This document shows positions 11,133-23,179 of a stretch of DNA of 64,000 nucleotides, piece by piece. The notes beneath the pieces are model-generated. The model searched no databases. It was not told where the DNA came from and saw only the letters and a program-made list of their open reading frames with translations. The DNA comes from Orientallactaga sibirica (taxonomy: Eukaryota > Chordata > Mammalia > Rodentia > Dipodidae), in assembly GCA_036365145.1 (NCBI GenBank), contig JAEOAD010000982.1:8148001-8212000 (forward strand), in the 5' to 3' direction. A program made the position numbers and the translations under genes. Position 1 is the first letter of the stretch; each line of letters begins with the position of its first letter.

Positions 11133-12155
11133 AATTTCTATATCATCAGGCTGCTGCTGGCATATCTAAGTTCTTTTCTCCCTGAGTCTCCCAGAATTAT
11201 GTTCATCAGCAGGGAAAACGAGGCTGTGAGTGCAAGTGAGAAGCAGTACTTCCTGCCTGCCACCACTGATCCTGTTGTTGGCTAGCATACATAATTGGCA
11301 TGATTTTGCTCACTTTAAATGTGTACAAGGAATTATCACTTTACCCAGGAACCACCTGGTCCCCAGAATGAGAAATGGCAGAGAGAGCAGCTGGTGAGGA
11401 GCCACTGGGAGTGCTCTGCAGGCCAGCTATACCATAGTAAAGATCATTCTCCTGAGCTTTCACATGATCATTAGCATTCTTTTTTTCTTAAAGATTTTTA
11501 AATTTATTTATTTATTTGCAAGCAGAGAGAGAGATAGAAGAGAGGCAGACAGAGAGAAAATGGGCACGCCAGGGCCTGCAGCCACTGCAAACGAACTCCA
11601 GATGCATGTGTCCCTCGTGCATATGGCTTACATGGGTCCTGGAAAATTGAACCGGGATTCTTAGGCTTCACAGGCAAAGGCCTTAACTGCTTAAGCCATT
11701 TCTCCAGCCCCTCATTAGCATTCTTAAATAAGACCCAGAACAGCTCAATGACGTTCAAGGCATGTGACAACAAGGACAGGGCATCATTAGCATGAAGATG
11801 ATGAAGATGCTTCTCTCTGTAGCGCAAGGGAGGAAGCAGTCCACCTGATACAGGCAAGGGTCCCGTTTGCAAGTATAAACTGCACTCAGGCTAAATCCAG
11901 AAATGCACCACTGGATCAGCAGGAAGGCCACCTTGAAGACAGACTTGAAGAAGATACTATGTAGATTCACAGCAGCGAATCTTACTGTGCTCTTCAATGC
12001 CATACCTGAACAACAGGCTGACTTACTCCAGGCAGACTCAACAGTAGTCCTTGGGAGCAGTATTTAGAAAATGGAAAGGACTGGGAGCCACACCTTTCCT
12101 CCAGCTGTGGAGTAGACCTTTTCAAGGAGTTGGCTTAAGGCATCAAGTCACCCAT
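11133..12155 (-). pseudogene. GJA6: connexin pseudogene, probably GJA6 (connexin-33), possibly GJA1-derived
   Basis: Reading right to left from ATG at 12,155: MGD, then after a frameshift the N-terminal/TM1 segment (LLEKVYSTAGGKVWLPVL) with a stop in TM1. Then VESAW, and a deletion removing the rest of extracellular loop 1, TM2 and most of the cytoplasmic loop. Sequence resumes with [10 protein letters not shown]3 ([10 protein letters not shown]) and extracellular loop 2 with its cysteines in C-x4-C-x5-C order ([12 protein letters not shown]), then TM4 in another frame ([13 protein letters not shown]). A B2-like SINE (11,481-11,711) splits TM4 from the tail. The tail runs to a PDDIEI end like connexin-43, whose stop codon is lost. 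Alpha connexins are single-coding-exon genes, so lack of introns does not prove retroposition. CDKL5 linkage favours GJA6, an X-linked rodent connexin that I recall as pseudogenic in human; a GJA1 retrocopy is the alternative. It cannot encode a channel. Confidence 0.8.
11481..11711 (-). mobile_element. B2-like SINE inserted in the connexin pseudogene
   Basis: Minus-oriented tRNA-derived SINE ending at CTCCAGCCCC. It is flanked by the duplication attagcattctt (11,469-11,480 and 11,714-11,725), so the insertion is younger than the connexin sequence it splits. Confidence 0.9.
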
Positions 12156-12564
12156 GTTGCCTACTTCCATTCTTTCCCTTAAAAGTAAAGTTGGGCATAT
12201 CAAGTGATTGCACCCCTTGGAGGATAAAGTAAAATGAAAAGGTAAGCTCAAGAGTCACAACTGTCTCAAGTTTTAAAGCCTGCTGATGCTTAGTACCTTC
12301 CTCACTCATTCACTGGGGTGAATAAAATTGCTACACCAGATAATGACACCATTTTCATACAGGGTAAGTACTCATATACTGGGGTGTACATATATATATA
12401 ACAGGACAAGTTACATAAATGGGGAACAAAACATAAATGTAAAAGTCTCTCTCAATTTCAGAAGGAAACAACCTCTGAAAATAATAATGGTATGTTTACA
12501 ATTCATACTCTATGTTGACTGGTTTTGGCTGTGGAAGAATTAGGGCCAGCATTTCCCAAAGAGA

Positions 12565-12730
12565 TAGTGATATTCATTCACCCATTATTTATTCAGTGCC
12601 TGATTGTCATTCATCTGTTATTTATTCATGCCTACTGGTGCCAGGTATTAGCATTGGATCCTACTAGTGAGTTAAAAAAATCTGTACTTATGAAACTCAC
12701 AATCAACTACAGGAAAAAGATAAATAAAAT
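12565..12730 (+). repeat. ancient mammalian repeat (L2-like), tentative
   Basis: tattcattcacccattattt...ctactggtgccaggtatta...cttatgaaactcacaatc follows the wording of an old interspersed repeat; family uncertain. Confidence 0.4.
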
Positions 12731-12732
12731 GT

Positions 12733-12878
12733 AGTACTTTGGTGGTACACGACTGTAATTACAGCCCTCTGGAGGATAAGGCAGGAGTATCACTGAGAGT
12801 TCTAGGCCAGCCTGGGTTACTCAGTGAATTCTGGGCCCAGTCTGAGCTACAGAGTGAGACCATGTCTCAAAAAAAGCA
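12733..12878 (+). mobile_element. old B1-like SINE
   Basis: ggtggtacacgactgtaatt...gtgagaccatgtctcaaaa. Confidence 0.8.
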
Positions 12879-12879
12879 C

Positions 12880-13455
12880 AGTGTGTTATTAAATCCAAAA
12901 CACAGTTGAAAGGAATCCAGGTTAAGATACATCCCAATTTCAGAAATGAGAAGGGGATAACATTTTAGAACCAAAGAAAAAGTTTCTGTAAGCAAGTGAA
13001 TATATAACTGCAAATTTAAATAGATGCTAAAATAATAACAACTAGGAGAAACTGATGAAGAATAAGGTAAAAAACCTAGGCCAGACTGATTAGAGTCAGC
13101 CAAACAAAAAGTAGGAGAATGACTCCTGTATGTCAAAGCAGCAGCAAAGATTTTAAGGTTAAGGAAGTCATTGCTATGAGGCAATGGTTAGAGGGAGTGC
13201 CATAGGGGGACTGCATCAGGCATCACTTAGCAGCAGAGAAGCCTGGGAGTAGAAAGCAATATTATATGATAGTGAAGCTGGGATTAGACTACAGCCATAT
13301 CAGAAATCAAATTGCTGTTCAATGTTTCCAGGGAGCATCAGGAAGGGTAGGGAGGATGGGATCGGAGCAAAAGACATACAGAGAAGAAAAGGGATAGGGA
13401 GTCTGTGACAATGGACAGCAAGTGAGTTTTGGTGAAAAGAAAAAAATAAAAAGGA
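12880..13455. other. intron without identifiable features
   Basis: Purine-rich near 13,340-13,450; no exon or family resemblance. Confidence 0.6.
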
Positions 13456-13885
13456 GGCTGGCTGTAGAGATGGTTCAGTGGTTAAAGGCACTTTCTTACA
13501 AAGCTTACCAGCCTGGGTTCAATTCCTGCACCAATGTAAAGCTAGATGCAAAAAGCAGTGGTTTGGCTGGAGAGATGGCTTAGCAGTTAAGGCACCTGCC
13601 TGCAAAGCCTAAGAATGCCCATTTGACTCTCCAGGTCCCACGTTTAGCCAGACACAAAAGTGACACAAGCACTCAATGTCGCACGTGTGCACAAAGGGGC
13701 ACACACATCTGGAATTCATTCACAGTGGCTGAGAGGCTGCTGGTGTGCCCATTCTCTATATGTATGTCTGTCTGTCTGTCTGTCTTTGTCTCTCTGTCTC
13801 TCTCTCTCAAATTTAAAAAAAAAAAAGCAGTGGCAAATGACTCTGGAACACATGCATATACACACACACCTCACACAAATAAGTA
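13456..13885 (+). mobile_element. B2-like SINE interrupted by a long-subfamily B2-like SINE
   Basis: Outer copy 13,456-13,561 and 13,823-13,885; inner copy 13,562-13,822 flanked by aaaaagcagtgg. The inner copy's CTCF-like site has decayed (gcacaaaggggcac). Confidence 0.85.
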
Positions 13886-13913
13886 ATTTTTTTTTTAAAA
13901 AAAGAGCATATCA

Positions 13914-14062
13914 AGCTGGGCGTAGTGGTGCACACCTTTAATCCCAGCACTCGGGAAGAAGGCAGAGGTAGGAGGATCCCTGTGAGCTTGAGGCCACCCT
14001 GAGACTACATAGTGAATTCCAGGTCAGCCTGAGCTAGAGTGAGACCCTACCTCAGGAAAAAA
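13914..14062 (+). mobile_element. B1-like SINE
   Basis: Flanked by gagcatatcaag / aggatatcaag; 4-base insert aaga in the aagaaggcagagg block. Confidence 0.92.
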
Positions 14063-14098
14063 CAAAAGGATATCAAGAAGTATGGGGTTGGTCCCTAT

Positions 14099-14421
14099 GA
14101 TGGTTTGAATATGAAGGTAAGTCCCCCATAGCCTGGGGTATTTTTGATTAAGCTTGCAAATTAAATCTCCAGCAGCCTACTGGAGTAGGTATTACTGAGG
14201 GTCAGATCTAAGTCCAGCCCTATGGTGTGTTCAGAACAGTTTGAGTTCTGGTTGTTCATGTTTGCTGGCTGTTTCCTGCTATAATCTATGGAAGTGAGTC
14301 AGCTTCTTCCACCATTGATGGCGTTTCCCTTGGATTTTGTAAGCCCGAAATAAACCCTTTCCTCCCATAAGCTGCTTCTGATCAGGTGTTTGTCCCAGCA
14401 ACAACAAGTAACTGCAACAGA
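14099..14421 (+). repeat. MaLR-like LTR
   Basis: Begins tgatggtttgaatatgaagg and ends gtaactgcaacag, with aataaacc at 14,350. This is the start, poly(A) block and end pattern of mammalian MaLR (ERVL-type) LTRs. Confidence 0.7.
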
Positions 14422-14424
14422 CCC

Positions 14425-15085
14425 AAATGTCTCTGGAGAGGAGAACAGGCAATCAGATCCTGGCACTGTGGGTCCTGAATGTTTTGATGAATGAAACAGC
14501 ATTTTCTAGGGCTGGCTGCCATCCCAGAAAGCCTAAAGTAGCAAGATCAGAACAAAAGAGAGCTGCTGCTCCTTCATTATCTGGGAACTGGAGGTCAGTT
14601 CCCTGACAACAGGAGTTCTAATTCACCACCTACCTTCAATGGAATTGTTAGTAGAAGGAAGCATTTTTGTAAAGACTAAATTATGGTACACTATGTTTAC
14701 TGTCGTTTCTTCTAGATTCTCATTATGATACATGAAGAGTTAAAAAAATACTTTCAGGAGGAGCAACAATGACACCATCCACTAAGCTGCTTTGGGTGGG
14801 TAGAACCTGGTATGAGGTGTAACATAAAAGTATGTTGCTATAGAAGACCTGCTAGCCTTCATTCATTTACTTCCTGTTGCCTATATTTTTTTGTAACAAA
14901 GGTCTCAAAGCAAAAGTAGAGTGAAAGATAACTGCCTCTAATTTAGATCATGCTAGTCAAATGGATCTCACTATAAAATTAGTCATAGATAAATGATTAT
15001 AAAAATATATTAACTAGATCATTTCAATGTAGCAAATCATTGTAAAATAAAATTGTGTCAGTGTATTAAAATCACATTCATATTT
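14425..15085. other. intron without identifiable features
   Basis: Unique, no repeat I can name. Confidence 0.6.
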
Positions 15086-15086
15086 C

Positions 15087-15238
15087 AATTTTTTGTTTTG
15101 GTTTTGAGTTAAGGACTCACTCTAACCCAGACTGACCTTGAACTTATTCTGTACCACCAGGCTGCCCTCTAACTTATGACAATCCTCTTACCTCAATCTC
15201 CTGAGCATAGGACTAAAGGCATGTACCACCATTCCCAA
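15087..15238 (-). mobile_element. old B1-like SINE
   Basis: ttaaggactcactctaaccc...ggactaaaggcatgtaccac, strongly diverged. Confidence 0.8.
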
Positions 15239-15464
15239 GTATATTTAAAAATTTAATTCTCCCAATTTAAAAATAAAAGTTAATACCCAAATATAAATTA
15301 TTTTTATTGAGACTATTAAAAGAGAAGAATATTTTACAACATAAAAATGGTAAGACTTTGCCAATTAAGCATCATGTAGATAATTTGCTCCTAAGCTTAG
15401 AAGTTATTCCTCACAGTAGATTCTGTGAGAAAAATAAAACTTAAAATGAACCATAAAAAGGGGG

Positions 15465-15590
15465 AAAGTAGGAAGCCCTCAGTGGAATTGGGGCAGGGGA
15501 GAGGGCATATAAGAGGATAACACAAGGGGAATGACGCTAACACACAATTTGTTCATACAGTGAAGTTCATAATAAATTTTTTAAAAAGAG
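15465..15590 (+). mobile_element. L1 3'-tail-like fragment, tentative
   Basis: G-rich stretch then cataataaatttttt; resembles the L1 tails at 10,297 and 25,013. Confidence 0.4.
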
Positions 15591-15984
15591 TGGCAAAATT
15601 AATGAAATTCATAATGCCTCAATCACCTGACATTGGTTGTAACTGTTAACCAAGGGCACGAACAGAAGCTTCCCAAAATGCAAATTTTAGCAAGTTATCT
15701 AATTATAAGGCTTCAAAGTACACAGAAGACTTTCTCAGTTGGTTAAATAACACATCTTAGATCAACTGTGCTCTATCTCAGAGTTTGAAAGTAATCTTAT
15801 CAAGCTAAAGTCATCAAAAACTATAGCTTACAATTAATATATGCTTCAAGCTTTATAATAAATAAGTTACTAGCAGGATAAGGGTTCCATGTTTATTTTC
15901 ATTTTCACTTTAATAGTGCTTAGTGTTGAAAGATTTCAAAGTGTCTTAGAAGTTGAGTTCCTTCTTCAAAAACAAATGGCATAA

Positions 15985-16116
15985 GCCGGGCGTGGTGGCG
16001 CACGCCTTTAATCCCAGCACTCGGGAGGCAGAGGTAGGATCGCCGAGAGTTCGAGGCCACCCTGAGACTACATAGTTAATTCCAGGTCAGCCTGGACCAG
16101 ATTGAGACCCTACCTT

Positions 16117-16148
<32 letters not shown>
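15985..16148 (+). mobile_element. B1-like SINE
   Basis: Flanked by aaaacaaatggcataa (15,969-15,984; 16,149-16,164), with a pure A tail over 30 bases; one of the youngest-looking copies. Confidence 0.95.
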
Positions 16149-16151
<3 letters not shown>

Positions 16152-16231
16152 AAATGGCATAACATAATAAAGATAAGAATCCCCAGAACTACTTTAGTGT
16201 ACTTTATAGAAGGTAGCTGATAAGACAAAAA

Positions 16232-16430
16232 TCACTGGGACTAAGAGATGGCTCTACAGCACATGGGTCTGAGTCCTCAGTACCCACATAAAGTCAGATG
16301 CACAAAGTGGCACATGCATCTGGAGTTTGTTTACAGCACCAAGAGGCCCTGGCACACCCATATTCATTCATTCATATTCTTTTCCACTTACTCTCCTAGC
16401 AAGTAAATAAAAATACTTTTTTAAAAAAAA
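16232..16430 (+). mobile_element. B2-like SINE
   Basis: Head shortened (actaagagatggctctacag); tail taaataaaaatac. Confidence 0.85.
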
Positions 16431-16439
16431 ACATGGGGG

Positions 16440-16770
16440 CATTAATAAGCATAATGACTCTAGGTAATTTAGGGTAAACTTACTGGCAAATTTCAGAACT
16501 TCAGAAAGTTCTTTAGCCTTTGAAATATTTTGTTCTGAAAAAGCTCTTGCTAAACACTTGAAAATAGAGACCTAAGATTTAAAAGGATGAAAATAACAAG
16601 ATGAGTCATCTCAGCTAAGCAAACTCTTCATAGCAAAGTTGAAAAACTCTCGCAGAACATTATTTTTAAACTGGACAAGATAGTCTGATTTTAAAATATA
16701 AATGTAGGATTTCCACTTTTGGCTCCAACAACATGCACTGCTTGAATATCATGACTCCTGTCCTTAAGAA
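16440..16770. other. intron without identifiable features
   Basis: No repeat or exon recognised. Confidence 0.6.
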
Positions 16771-16782
16771 AAACCCTAATAA

Positions 16783-16944
16783 AGCCAGGCATGGTGAAGC
16801 ACGCCTTTAATCCCAGCACTTGGGAGGCAGTGGTAGGAGGATCGCTGTGAGGCTACCCTGAGACTACATAGTGAATTCCAGATCAGCCTGGGCTAGAGCA
16901 AGACCCTGCCTCAAGAAAAAGAAAAAGAAAAAAAAAGAAAAGAA
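16783..16944 (+). mobile_element. B1-like SINE
   Basis: Flanked by aaaccctaataaa / aagccctaataaa. Confidence 0.92.
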
Positions 16945-17284
16945 AAGCCCTAATAAATTGAAAACCAGCAAGTTTTCTTAGATCTACTAGAGAACTGAGG
17001 ACACAGGGCAAGCCAGTCCCCTGATAACCTAGAGATGGGCAAACACACAGAAACACATAGGAAATCAGCTTAACTGAGGCAGGAGGCACTGAAGTAATGC
17101 ACTAGTAAAGAAACAAACAATTTTAAGAAAGGCTAAGTGAAACAAGCTGAATGAGAACTATTATGGGAGTGCCCAATCCCAGATAACCCTCCACGCTGGT
17201 TCTGAGTAAGAAGATCCAAGAAAAATCTCCCCTTTTGTAAAGAAAAAATGCCTAGGAGTAACAACCAATAAAAATCTTTTTCTT

Positions 17285-17492
17285 TTTTCTTTTAATATTT
17301 ATATTTATTTATGTGTGTCTGTGAGACAGAGGGAGGGGAAGGGCATGCCAAGGCCTCTAGCCACTGCAAACAAACTCCAGCTGCATGTGTCACCTTGTGC
17401 ATCTGGCTTACATGGGCACTGAGGAATTGAACCTGGGTCCTTAGGCTTTGCAGGCAAGTGCATTAACCACTAAAAGCCATCTCTCCAGCCCT
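17285..17492 (-). mobile_element. B2-like SINE
   Basis: Flanked by taaaaatcttttt on both sides. Confidence 0.92.
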
Positions 17493-17849
17493 AAAAATCT
17501 TTTTATTTGGGGGAAGGGTAGAGAGACAGCTGGAAACCATTTTGAAATGCACCCAGGGAAAAAGCTAACAGTTTTCAAGTACAATCTGTAGCTCAGGCAA
17601 ATCTTGTGCTTGGTATCTTCTGCCTCAGACTCCCCAGTAACAAGTATTACAGGCCTGTCCCACCAGGATGGCTCAGTTCAGAGTGTTCTCCGTAACAAGG
17701 CCAATATCCAAGAGAAAATGTACTTGAGCCTTACATGTCCAGGGAGAGGGAATAATAAATAGCTACAGGGCCTCAAGCATTCATTTCACCAATCAAGAGG
17801 GAAAAAAAATTTCTCTCTCTCAGATAAATAAATAAAATATTTTTTTTTA

Positions 17850-18052
17850 ATGTGCTAGAGAGATGGTTTAGCAATTAAGGCGCTGGCCAGCAAAGCCAAA
17901 GGACCCTGGTTTGTTTCCCCAGTACCCATATAAAGCCAGACGCACAAGGTGGCACATGAGTTTGGAGTTCATTTGCAGTGGCTAGAGACCCTGGTGCGCT
18001 CATTTTATCCCTCCCTCCCCCTCTCTCAAATAAATAAATAAAATACTTTTTA
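17850..18052 (+). mobile_element. B2-like SINE
   Basis: Followed after a short A-rich spacer by the B1-like copy at 18,066. Confidence 0.9.
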
Positions 18053-18065
18053 AAAAGAGGAAAAA

Positions 18066-18228
18066 GCCGGACATGGTGGTGTACGCCTTTAATCCCAGCA
18101 CTCGGGAGGCAGAGGTAGGAGGATTGCCGTGAGTTCGAGGCCACCCTGAGACTACATAGTTAGTTCCAGGTCAGCCTGGGCCAGAGTGAGACCCCACCTC
18201 AAAAACCAAAAAAAAAAAAAAAAAAAAA
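18066..18228 (+). mobile_element. B1-like SINE
   Basis: Flanked by aagaggaaaaa repeats. Confidence 0.92.
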
Positions 18229-18384
18229 GAGGAAAAAATGTAAGAGCTAAAAGTCTACTACAATTCTATTGGAAAAATTTGCATGCATGCATACATACAA
18301 ACATACATACAATGTCAGATTTCCCAGGATTTTTAGAAACAACAGCCATACAGGAAAACAAATTATATTTCATTATGATTTAAA

Positions 18385-18680
18385 ACCTTTGTATATCAAA
18401 GGATATTAGCAAGAATATATAAAAAGCCTTCTACATAATGAGAAACTAAACTTGCAAACCACCTATCTGATGAGAAACTTGTATTTATATTCAAGAAAAA
18501 AGACAATCCTACTTTAAAAATGGGCAAAAGACTTGAATACATAGTTCTCCAAAGAAGCCTATACAAACGGTCAACAAGTATACCAAAAGATGTTTCAATA
18601 GCACCAATCATTAGGAAAACGCACATGAAAACTCAATGAGGTACCACACCCACTGGATGGCTACAATAAGGACTAAGAAG
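18385..18680 (+). mobile_element. old L1 ORF2 fragment
   Basis: tgggcaaaagacttgaatac, ctccaaagaagcctataca and aaactcaatgaggtaccaca are decayed L1 ORF2 C-terminal phrases. Confidence 0.75.
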
Positions 18681-18719
18681 AAGGAGAAAACAGAGGGAAT
18701 GAAGGAAGGAAGCCAGCCT

Positions 18720-18930
18720 AAAATGTAGCTTAATTTCTGGCTCTATCATGAATTAAGCTGTATGGCCTTCAGGAAATTAATGTATTTAAACATGTTTCCT
18801 TCACATAAAAGGAGGCTAATTGCTCCTAACTTATAGTTATGAGTACTTCAGAAGAAATGAAAATAAAGTGGCTAGCACAATGCCTGGAAAACAAGAGGTA
18901 TTTGAAGCAGAAGTTATTACTATTTCTTTT
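18720..18930 (+). repeat. MIR element
   Basis: ctggctctatcatgaatta...ggccttcaggaaatta...aaaataaagtggctagcacaatgcctgg: old tRNA-derived MIR wording. Confidence 0.72.
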
Positions 18931-19440
18931 AAACATGTTTATGTCTACTTGAATCATTAGGAAGACATTTCAATTTTTTTCTCTAAAGAATTTTATTCTT
19001 CACATTTGTGAGAATGTCTTTCTCTTAAACTGAAGAATTTGTTCATAGTTCTGAAGACTGTTCTTTTCTTTTTATTCATCTTTGGGTGGAAAGAAAGCTA
19101 TTGAGGCCAGTGATGGGAAATAGGATGAACAGATTATACATGTCTTTTTATTCCCAGTGCCTAGAAAATTCCACTTCTCTGCTCTGACAGTTAATATATG
19201 AAAGAGCTAACAAATACAAAACTTTCTATGTAGCCATTAAAAGCATTTACTCATAAATTTACACATAAAGGGAAAGGTAATTTTCAGTGGAAGTCTTCCT
19301 TTATTAACTTTAATTTCTTAGGCTCCAAAACACAAATCCAAATTGTTATGCTATTCCACCATATTGTCCTAGTGAAGATTTGCTTAACATCAGAAGTCAG
19401 AAAACATTTTCTGTCAAGGCCAGACACTACATATTTTATT
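18931..19440. other. intron without identifiable features
   Basis: Unique AT-rich sequence. Confidence 0.6.
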
Positions 19441-19448
19441 TATTTATT

Positions 19449-19598
19449 TTGGTTTTTCAAGGTAGAGTCTCGCTCTAGTCCAGGCTGACTTGAAATTCAC
19501 TATATAGTCTCTGGGTGGCCATGAACTCATGGTGATTCACCTCCTACCTCTGCCTCCCGAGTGCTGGGATTAAAGGCGTGCACCACCACGCCAGGCCT
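19449..19598 (-). mobile_element. B1-like SINE
   Basis: Flanked by gacactacatatttta / gatactacatatttta. Confidence 0.93.
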
Positions 19599-19614
19599 GA
19601 TACTACATATTTTA

Positions 19615-20490
19615 GACTTCATGATCCATATAGCCTCTGCTGCAACTACTTAGATCTTTTACTGTATCACAAAAACATACACAGAAAAAGCCTACATGAG
19701 TTGAGTGTGGCCATGTTCCAACAAAACTATTTATAAAATAGATTGCAGACCTGATTTAGCCCAAAAGCAACAGTTTACAAACCCCAACCCTACACTCATT
19801 ATTGGATCTCTTATCCATCCCAACGTGGTAGTCTTAAAGGAAATGAACAGGGCCTGGGGATCAAGTTTCCACTGTGCCATTTGGGCTCTACAGCCTATCA
19901 TTTCTATAAGGATTCCAGAGTTGTAAACAGAGGTTCTACTATACTCTCATTCAATATGTCATTAGCTAATTTGCTGCTTCCTAATTCTATTCTTGTCTTT
20001 GTGGCACTGTCTTGAGAATTTCTAAGAAATACTCTATTTCCCCCATTTTTATTACTGACATGAGTTTTATCTAAGCAGGCTGCAGTGAAAAACTTAATGG
20101 GGGGCGGGGAGAGGTTTCACACTATCATTTCAACTACCATCCTCATTTAGGATCTTTCAAATTCATCTCTCCCAAAATTTATTTTAAGATTCCTGAAAAT
20201 AGAAAACTTAACCTGATATTTGGGATTTTTTAGTTTATCCATGTTAAATTTCTTAAAACATTTACTTATTATTAAATTCTGAAGAACAAGTACCTACCTA
20301 ACATTTTGTCAGCATTTAATGGGTTTTTCTTAATTTGTTAAATTTTTCAGATATTCATTGAATTTTTCTTTCTAATGCCATGCCTAAAACACTGTGCTTT
20401 AAGTATAGGAAGTAGTTTAAAAACATGAAAAGTTCTTGATTTTTCTAAGTGAAAATGCTTCAACATATGAAAGAAATCTTTAAATTAAGA
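19615..20490. other. intron without identifiable features
   Basis: Unique. The 73-codon frame at 19,705 has no recognisable domain. Confidence 0.6.
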
Positions 20491-20497
20491 AATATTA

Positions 20498-20690
20498 GGG
20501 GCTAGGCTCAGCAGGTAAATGACCTTGCTTGCAAAGCCTAATAGCCTAGGGTCTACTTTCCAGTACCCATGTAAAGCCAGATGCACAAAGTGGTGCATGT
20601 GTCTGGAGTTCATTTGCAGAGGCAAGAGGCCCCAGCAGGTGTTTCTCTCCTTTCTTTCTGCCTGTCACTCTCAAATAAATAAATACATAT
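20498..20690 (+). mobile_element. B2-like SINE
   Basis: Flanked by agaaatatta; head shortened. Confidence 0.87.
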
Positions 20691-20709
20691 TAAAAGAAAT
20701 ATTAAAGCA

Positions 20710-21672
20710 AGCTAGAACTGAGCTGATACCTTCTTCCCTGCTTCCTAGATTTCATAGTACCAGAAGGCTGCTGGGAGGGAAAAGGAATCAACTGTTTTCA
20801 CCAGAGTCAGACATTACATAACCAACCAGCCAGGTAAAATGTAACCTGCTGGTACAACAGAGGCCTGACTGTTATGGGGATAACCAGCTGCTTTCTGATT
20901 GGGTTTGGGGTCTACTCCACAGCAAGGACATTCACATCTAATACCATAAACCTACTAAAAAGCCTGTGGCTTGGACGATCACAGGCCCCAGTGAGAAAAC
21001 TACTGTTTTGCAAAATGGAAATGTTGCCCCCATCAAACTTCCTTCTAAATATTTATGTTTATGCCCATAGGTTAGTGTTGCTCTCAGCATTTCTCACAGA
21101 AATTTCTTTTTGCAGTGGGTGGCAATTATTGGGGAGACCCAAAACTCATCAAAGTGATTAACACTCATTCTCACTCCTGAAGTTCTGAAGATAAGTAGCA
21201 TTAAGGAGCTAGTATAAATCACTTGACCAGACTGTCACAGACATAAAAAAAAAAATCCCTCATCTTAAGAAGGTATAGAAAGATGTTCTTGTCTTTGAAC
21301 TAATTACATTTTTATGATTTGCATAAAGGGGGTTTGAAACACACCCTATAAATGTTCAAAAAATAATCATTTGACTTAAATGAGATGGCCAAAAATGAAG
21401 GGTACAGAAGGGCTTTGTTCTGAAAAGTAGAAACTTGGTCCTTAAGGAGGGATCAAAGATGATCCCAATCATTTGAAATGTGCTAAATTGGAAATCCAGC
21501 TCATTAAATACATCCTCTACAGAGGGTGGAAATTTCGGTTTAGAAACTGAGTCACTTTAAAAGGACGAATGAGGAAAAGTCTTCATTGCAGACAGAGCTA
21601 GTACTGGCTAATCCTAATGGGGTAATATGATCGATTATCCCATTAACTAAAAATCTAACACAAAACCAAGTC
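20710..21672. other. intron without identifiable features
   Basis: Unique; the 95-codon frame at 20,874 is not recognisable and has no splice context. Confidence 0.6.
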
Positions 21673-21690
21673 AAGAAATGGACAGATAGG

Positions 21691-21848
21691 GGCTGGGCGT
21701 GGTGGTGCACGCCTTTAATCCCAGCACTTCGGAGGCAGAGGTAGGAGGATCTCTGAGAGTTTGAGGCCACCCTGCAACTACATAGTGAATTCCAGGTCAG
21801 CCTGGGCCAAAGTGAGACCCTACCTCGAAAAACAAAACAAACAAAAAA
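21691..21848 (+). mobile_element. B1-like SINE
   Basis: Flanked by aagaaatggacagatagg (21,673-21,690; 21,850-21,867). Confidence 0.95.
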
Positions 21849-21973
21849 AAAGAAATGGACAGATAGGATAAAGACTAAGACAACCAGGAAGCCTCCAAAA
21901 GCCCAAATTCTTCTAGTTCCTTAAAGAAGTCAGAGCTGCCTAGAAAATATGACACAAGCTATTACATTCTTTT

Positions 21974-22120
21974 GGCTGGGCATGGTGGTGCATGGCTTTA
22001 ATTTCAGCACTTGGGCGGCTGAGATAGAACAATCCCCATGAGTTCAAGGCCATGCTGGACTACAGAGTGAGTTCCAGCTCAGCCTGGGCTAGACTGAGAG
22101 ACCTTGCATCAATTTAAAAA
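21974..22120 (+). mobile_element. old B1-like SINE
   Basis: ggctgggcatggtggtgcat head with diverged body. Confidence 0.85.
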
Positions 22121-22127
22121 AAGACAA

Positions 22128-22322
22128 GGGCTGGAGAGATGGCTTAGTGGTTAAGGCATTTGCCTGCAAAGCCAAAGGATCCTAATTTGGGTCTCCAAGA
22201 CCCACGTAAGCCAGATGCACAATGGGGCGCAAGCGTCTGGAGTTTGTTTACAGTGGCTAGAGGCCCTGGCATGCCCATTCTCTCTCTCTCTCAAATAAAT
22301 AAAATATATTTTTATAAAAAGA
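22128..22322 (+). mobile_element. B2-like SINE
   Basis: Near-consensus copy, directly right of the old B1-like SINE. Confidence 0.93.
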
Positions 22323-22333
22323 TAAAAAAGAAA

Positions 22334-22530
22334 GCTGGAGAGATGGCTCAGCAATTAAAGGTGCTTGCTTACAAAGCCTACTGGCCCAGGTTCAATTCCT
22401 CAGTAGCACCCATATAAAGCCAAAAGCAGCGCATGTATCTTGAGTTCATTTGCAATAGCAAGAAGCCCTGGTGCATGAGTATTCTCATATGAGTGTTCTC
22501 TCTCTCTCTCCACAAACAAAAACAAAGTTG
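22334..22530 (+). mobile_element. B2-like SINE
   Basis: Second copy in tandem orientation with the one at 22,128, more diverged, so an independent insertion. Confidence 0.88.
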
Positions 22531-22629
22531 GTACTCAGGCTTTTCTTAAAGCACTAAAATAACACCTCATAATTAGAGGGGAAAAAAAGAAAATAGAAAC
22601 ACGGGTAGTTTTTCTCACATTTATGGACT

Positions 22630-22755
22630 GGCAGAAAAGTGGGTGGCTCATGTCAGAGGATCAAGGAATACCATAAATTCAAGGTCAAGGTACATAGTGA
22701 GTTCTAGGCCAGGCTGGGCTACAGTGTGATATACTGGCTCAAAAAGCAATAAATA
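22630..22755 (+). mobile_element. old B1-like SINE fragment
   Basis: gtgggtggctcatgtcagag...gtgagttctaggccaggctg. Confidence 0.6.
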
Positions 22756-22784
22756 AAATGCCTCTTTTTAGCTTTTCACCTTTC

Positions 22785-23050
22785 CTGAAGTCCTGGTTCT
22801 GGTAAGTCCCCCCCTCATCTCAGCCTTCCTGGGCTGAGATTGGGAGGGGGAACCCTACTCGCATGTGCACTCTCTATCCCCCCTCCTGCCTTCCACACAG
22901 CAGGAGCTCTCTGTACATTTCTTCTCTTAATCTAATAAAGTCTCTTTAAGTCTTACCCTCTGATGTATGGGTTTTAATTCTCTAAATTTATTTAGACAAG
23001 AATCCAAGATATCCTAAATTTATTGGCAAGGAGGCCCAAAATTCCCATGA
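22785..23050 (+). repeat. LTR fragment with polyadenylation signal
   Basis: Right half of a retroviral LTR: cctggttctggtaagtcccc resembles the splice-donor-like block in the 29,570 LTR; AATAAA at 22,934 is followed by tctctttaagtctt. No internal retroviral sequence follows. Confidence 0.5.
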
Positions 23051-23179
23051 CATACGGTTCCCTGACCTGGAAATTCAGAGGGTTTTAAACACTTCAAGCT
23101 GCTTAGAGGATTACTGGGAACAATAGGATTCTACGAGGTGTGGTGGCTCACACCTTAACTCTGAACACCAGACTGATGA

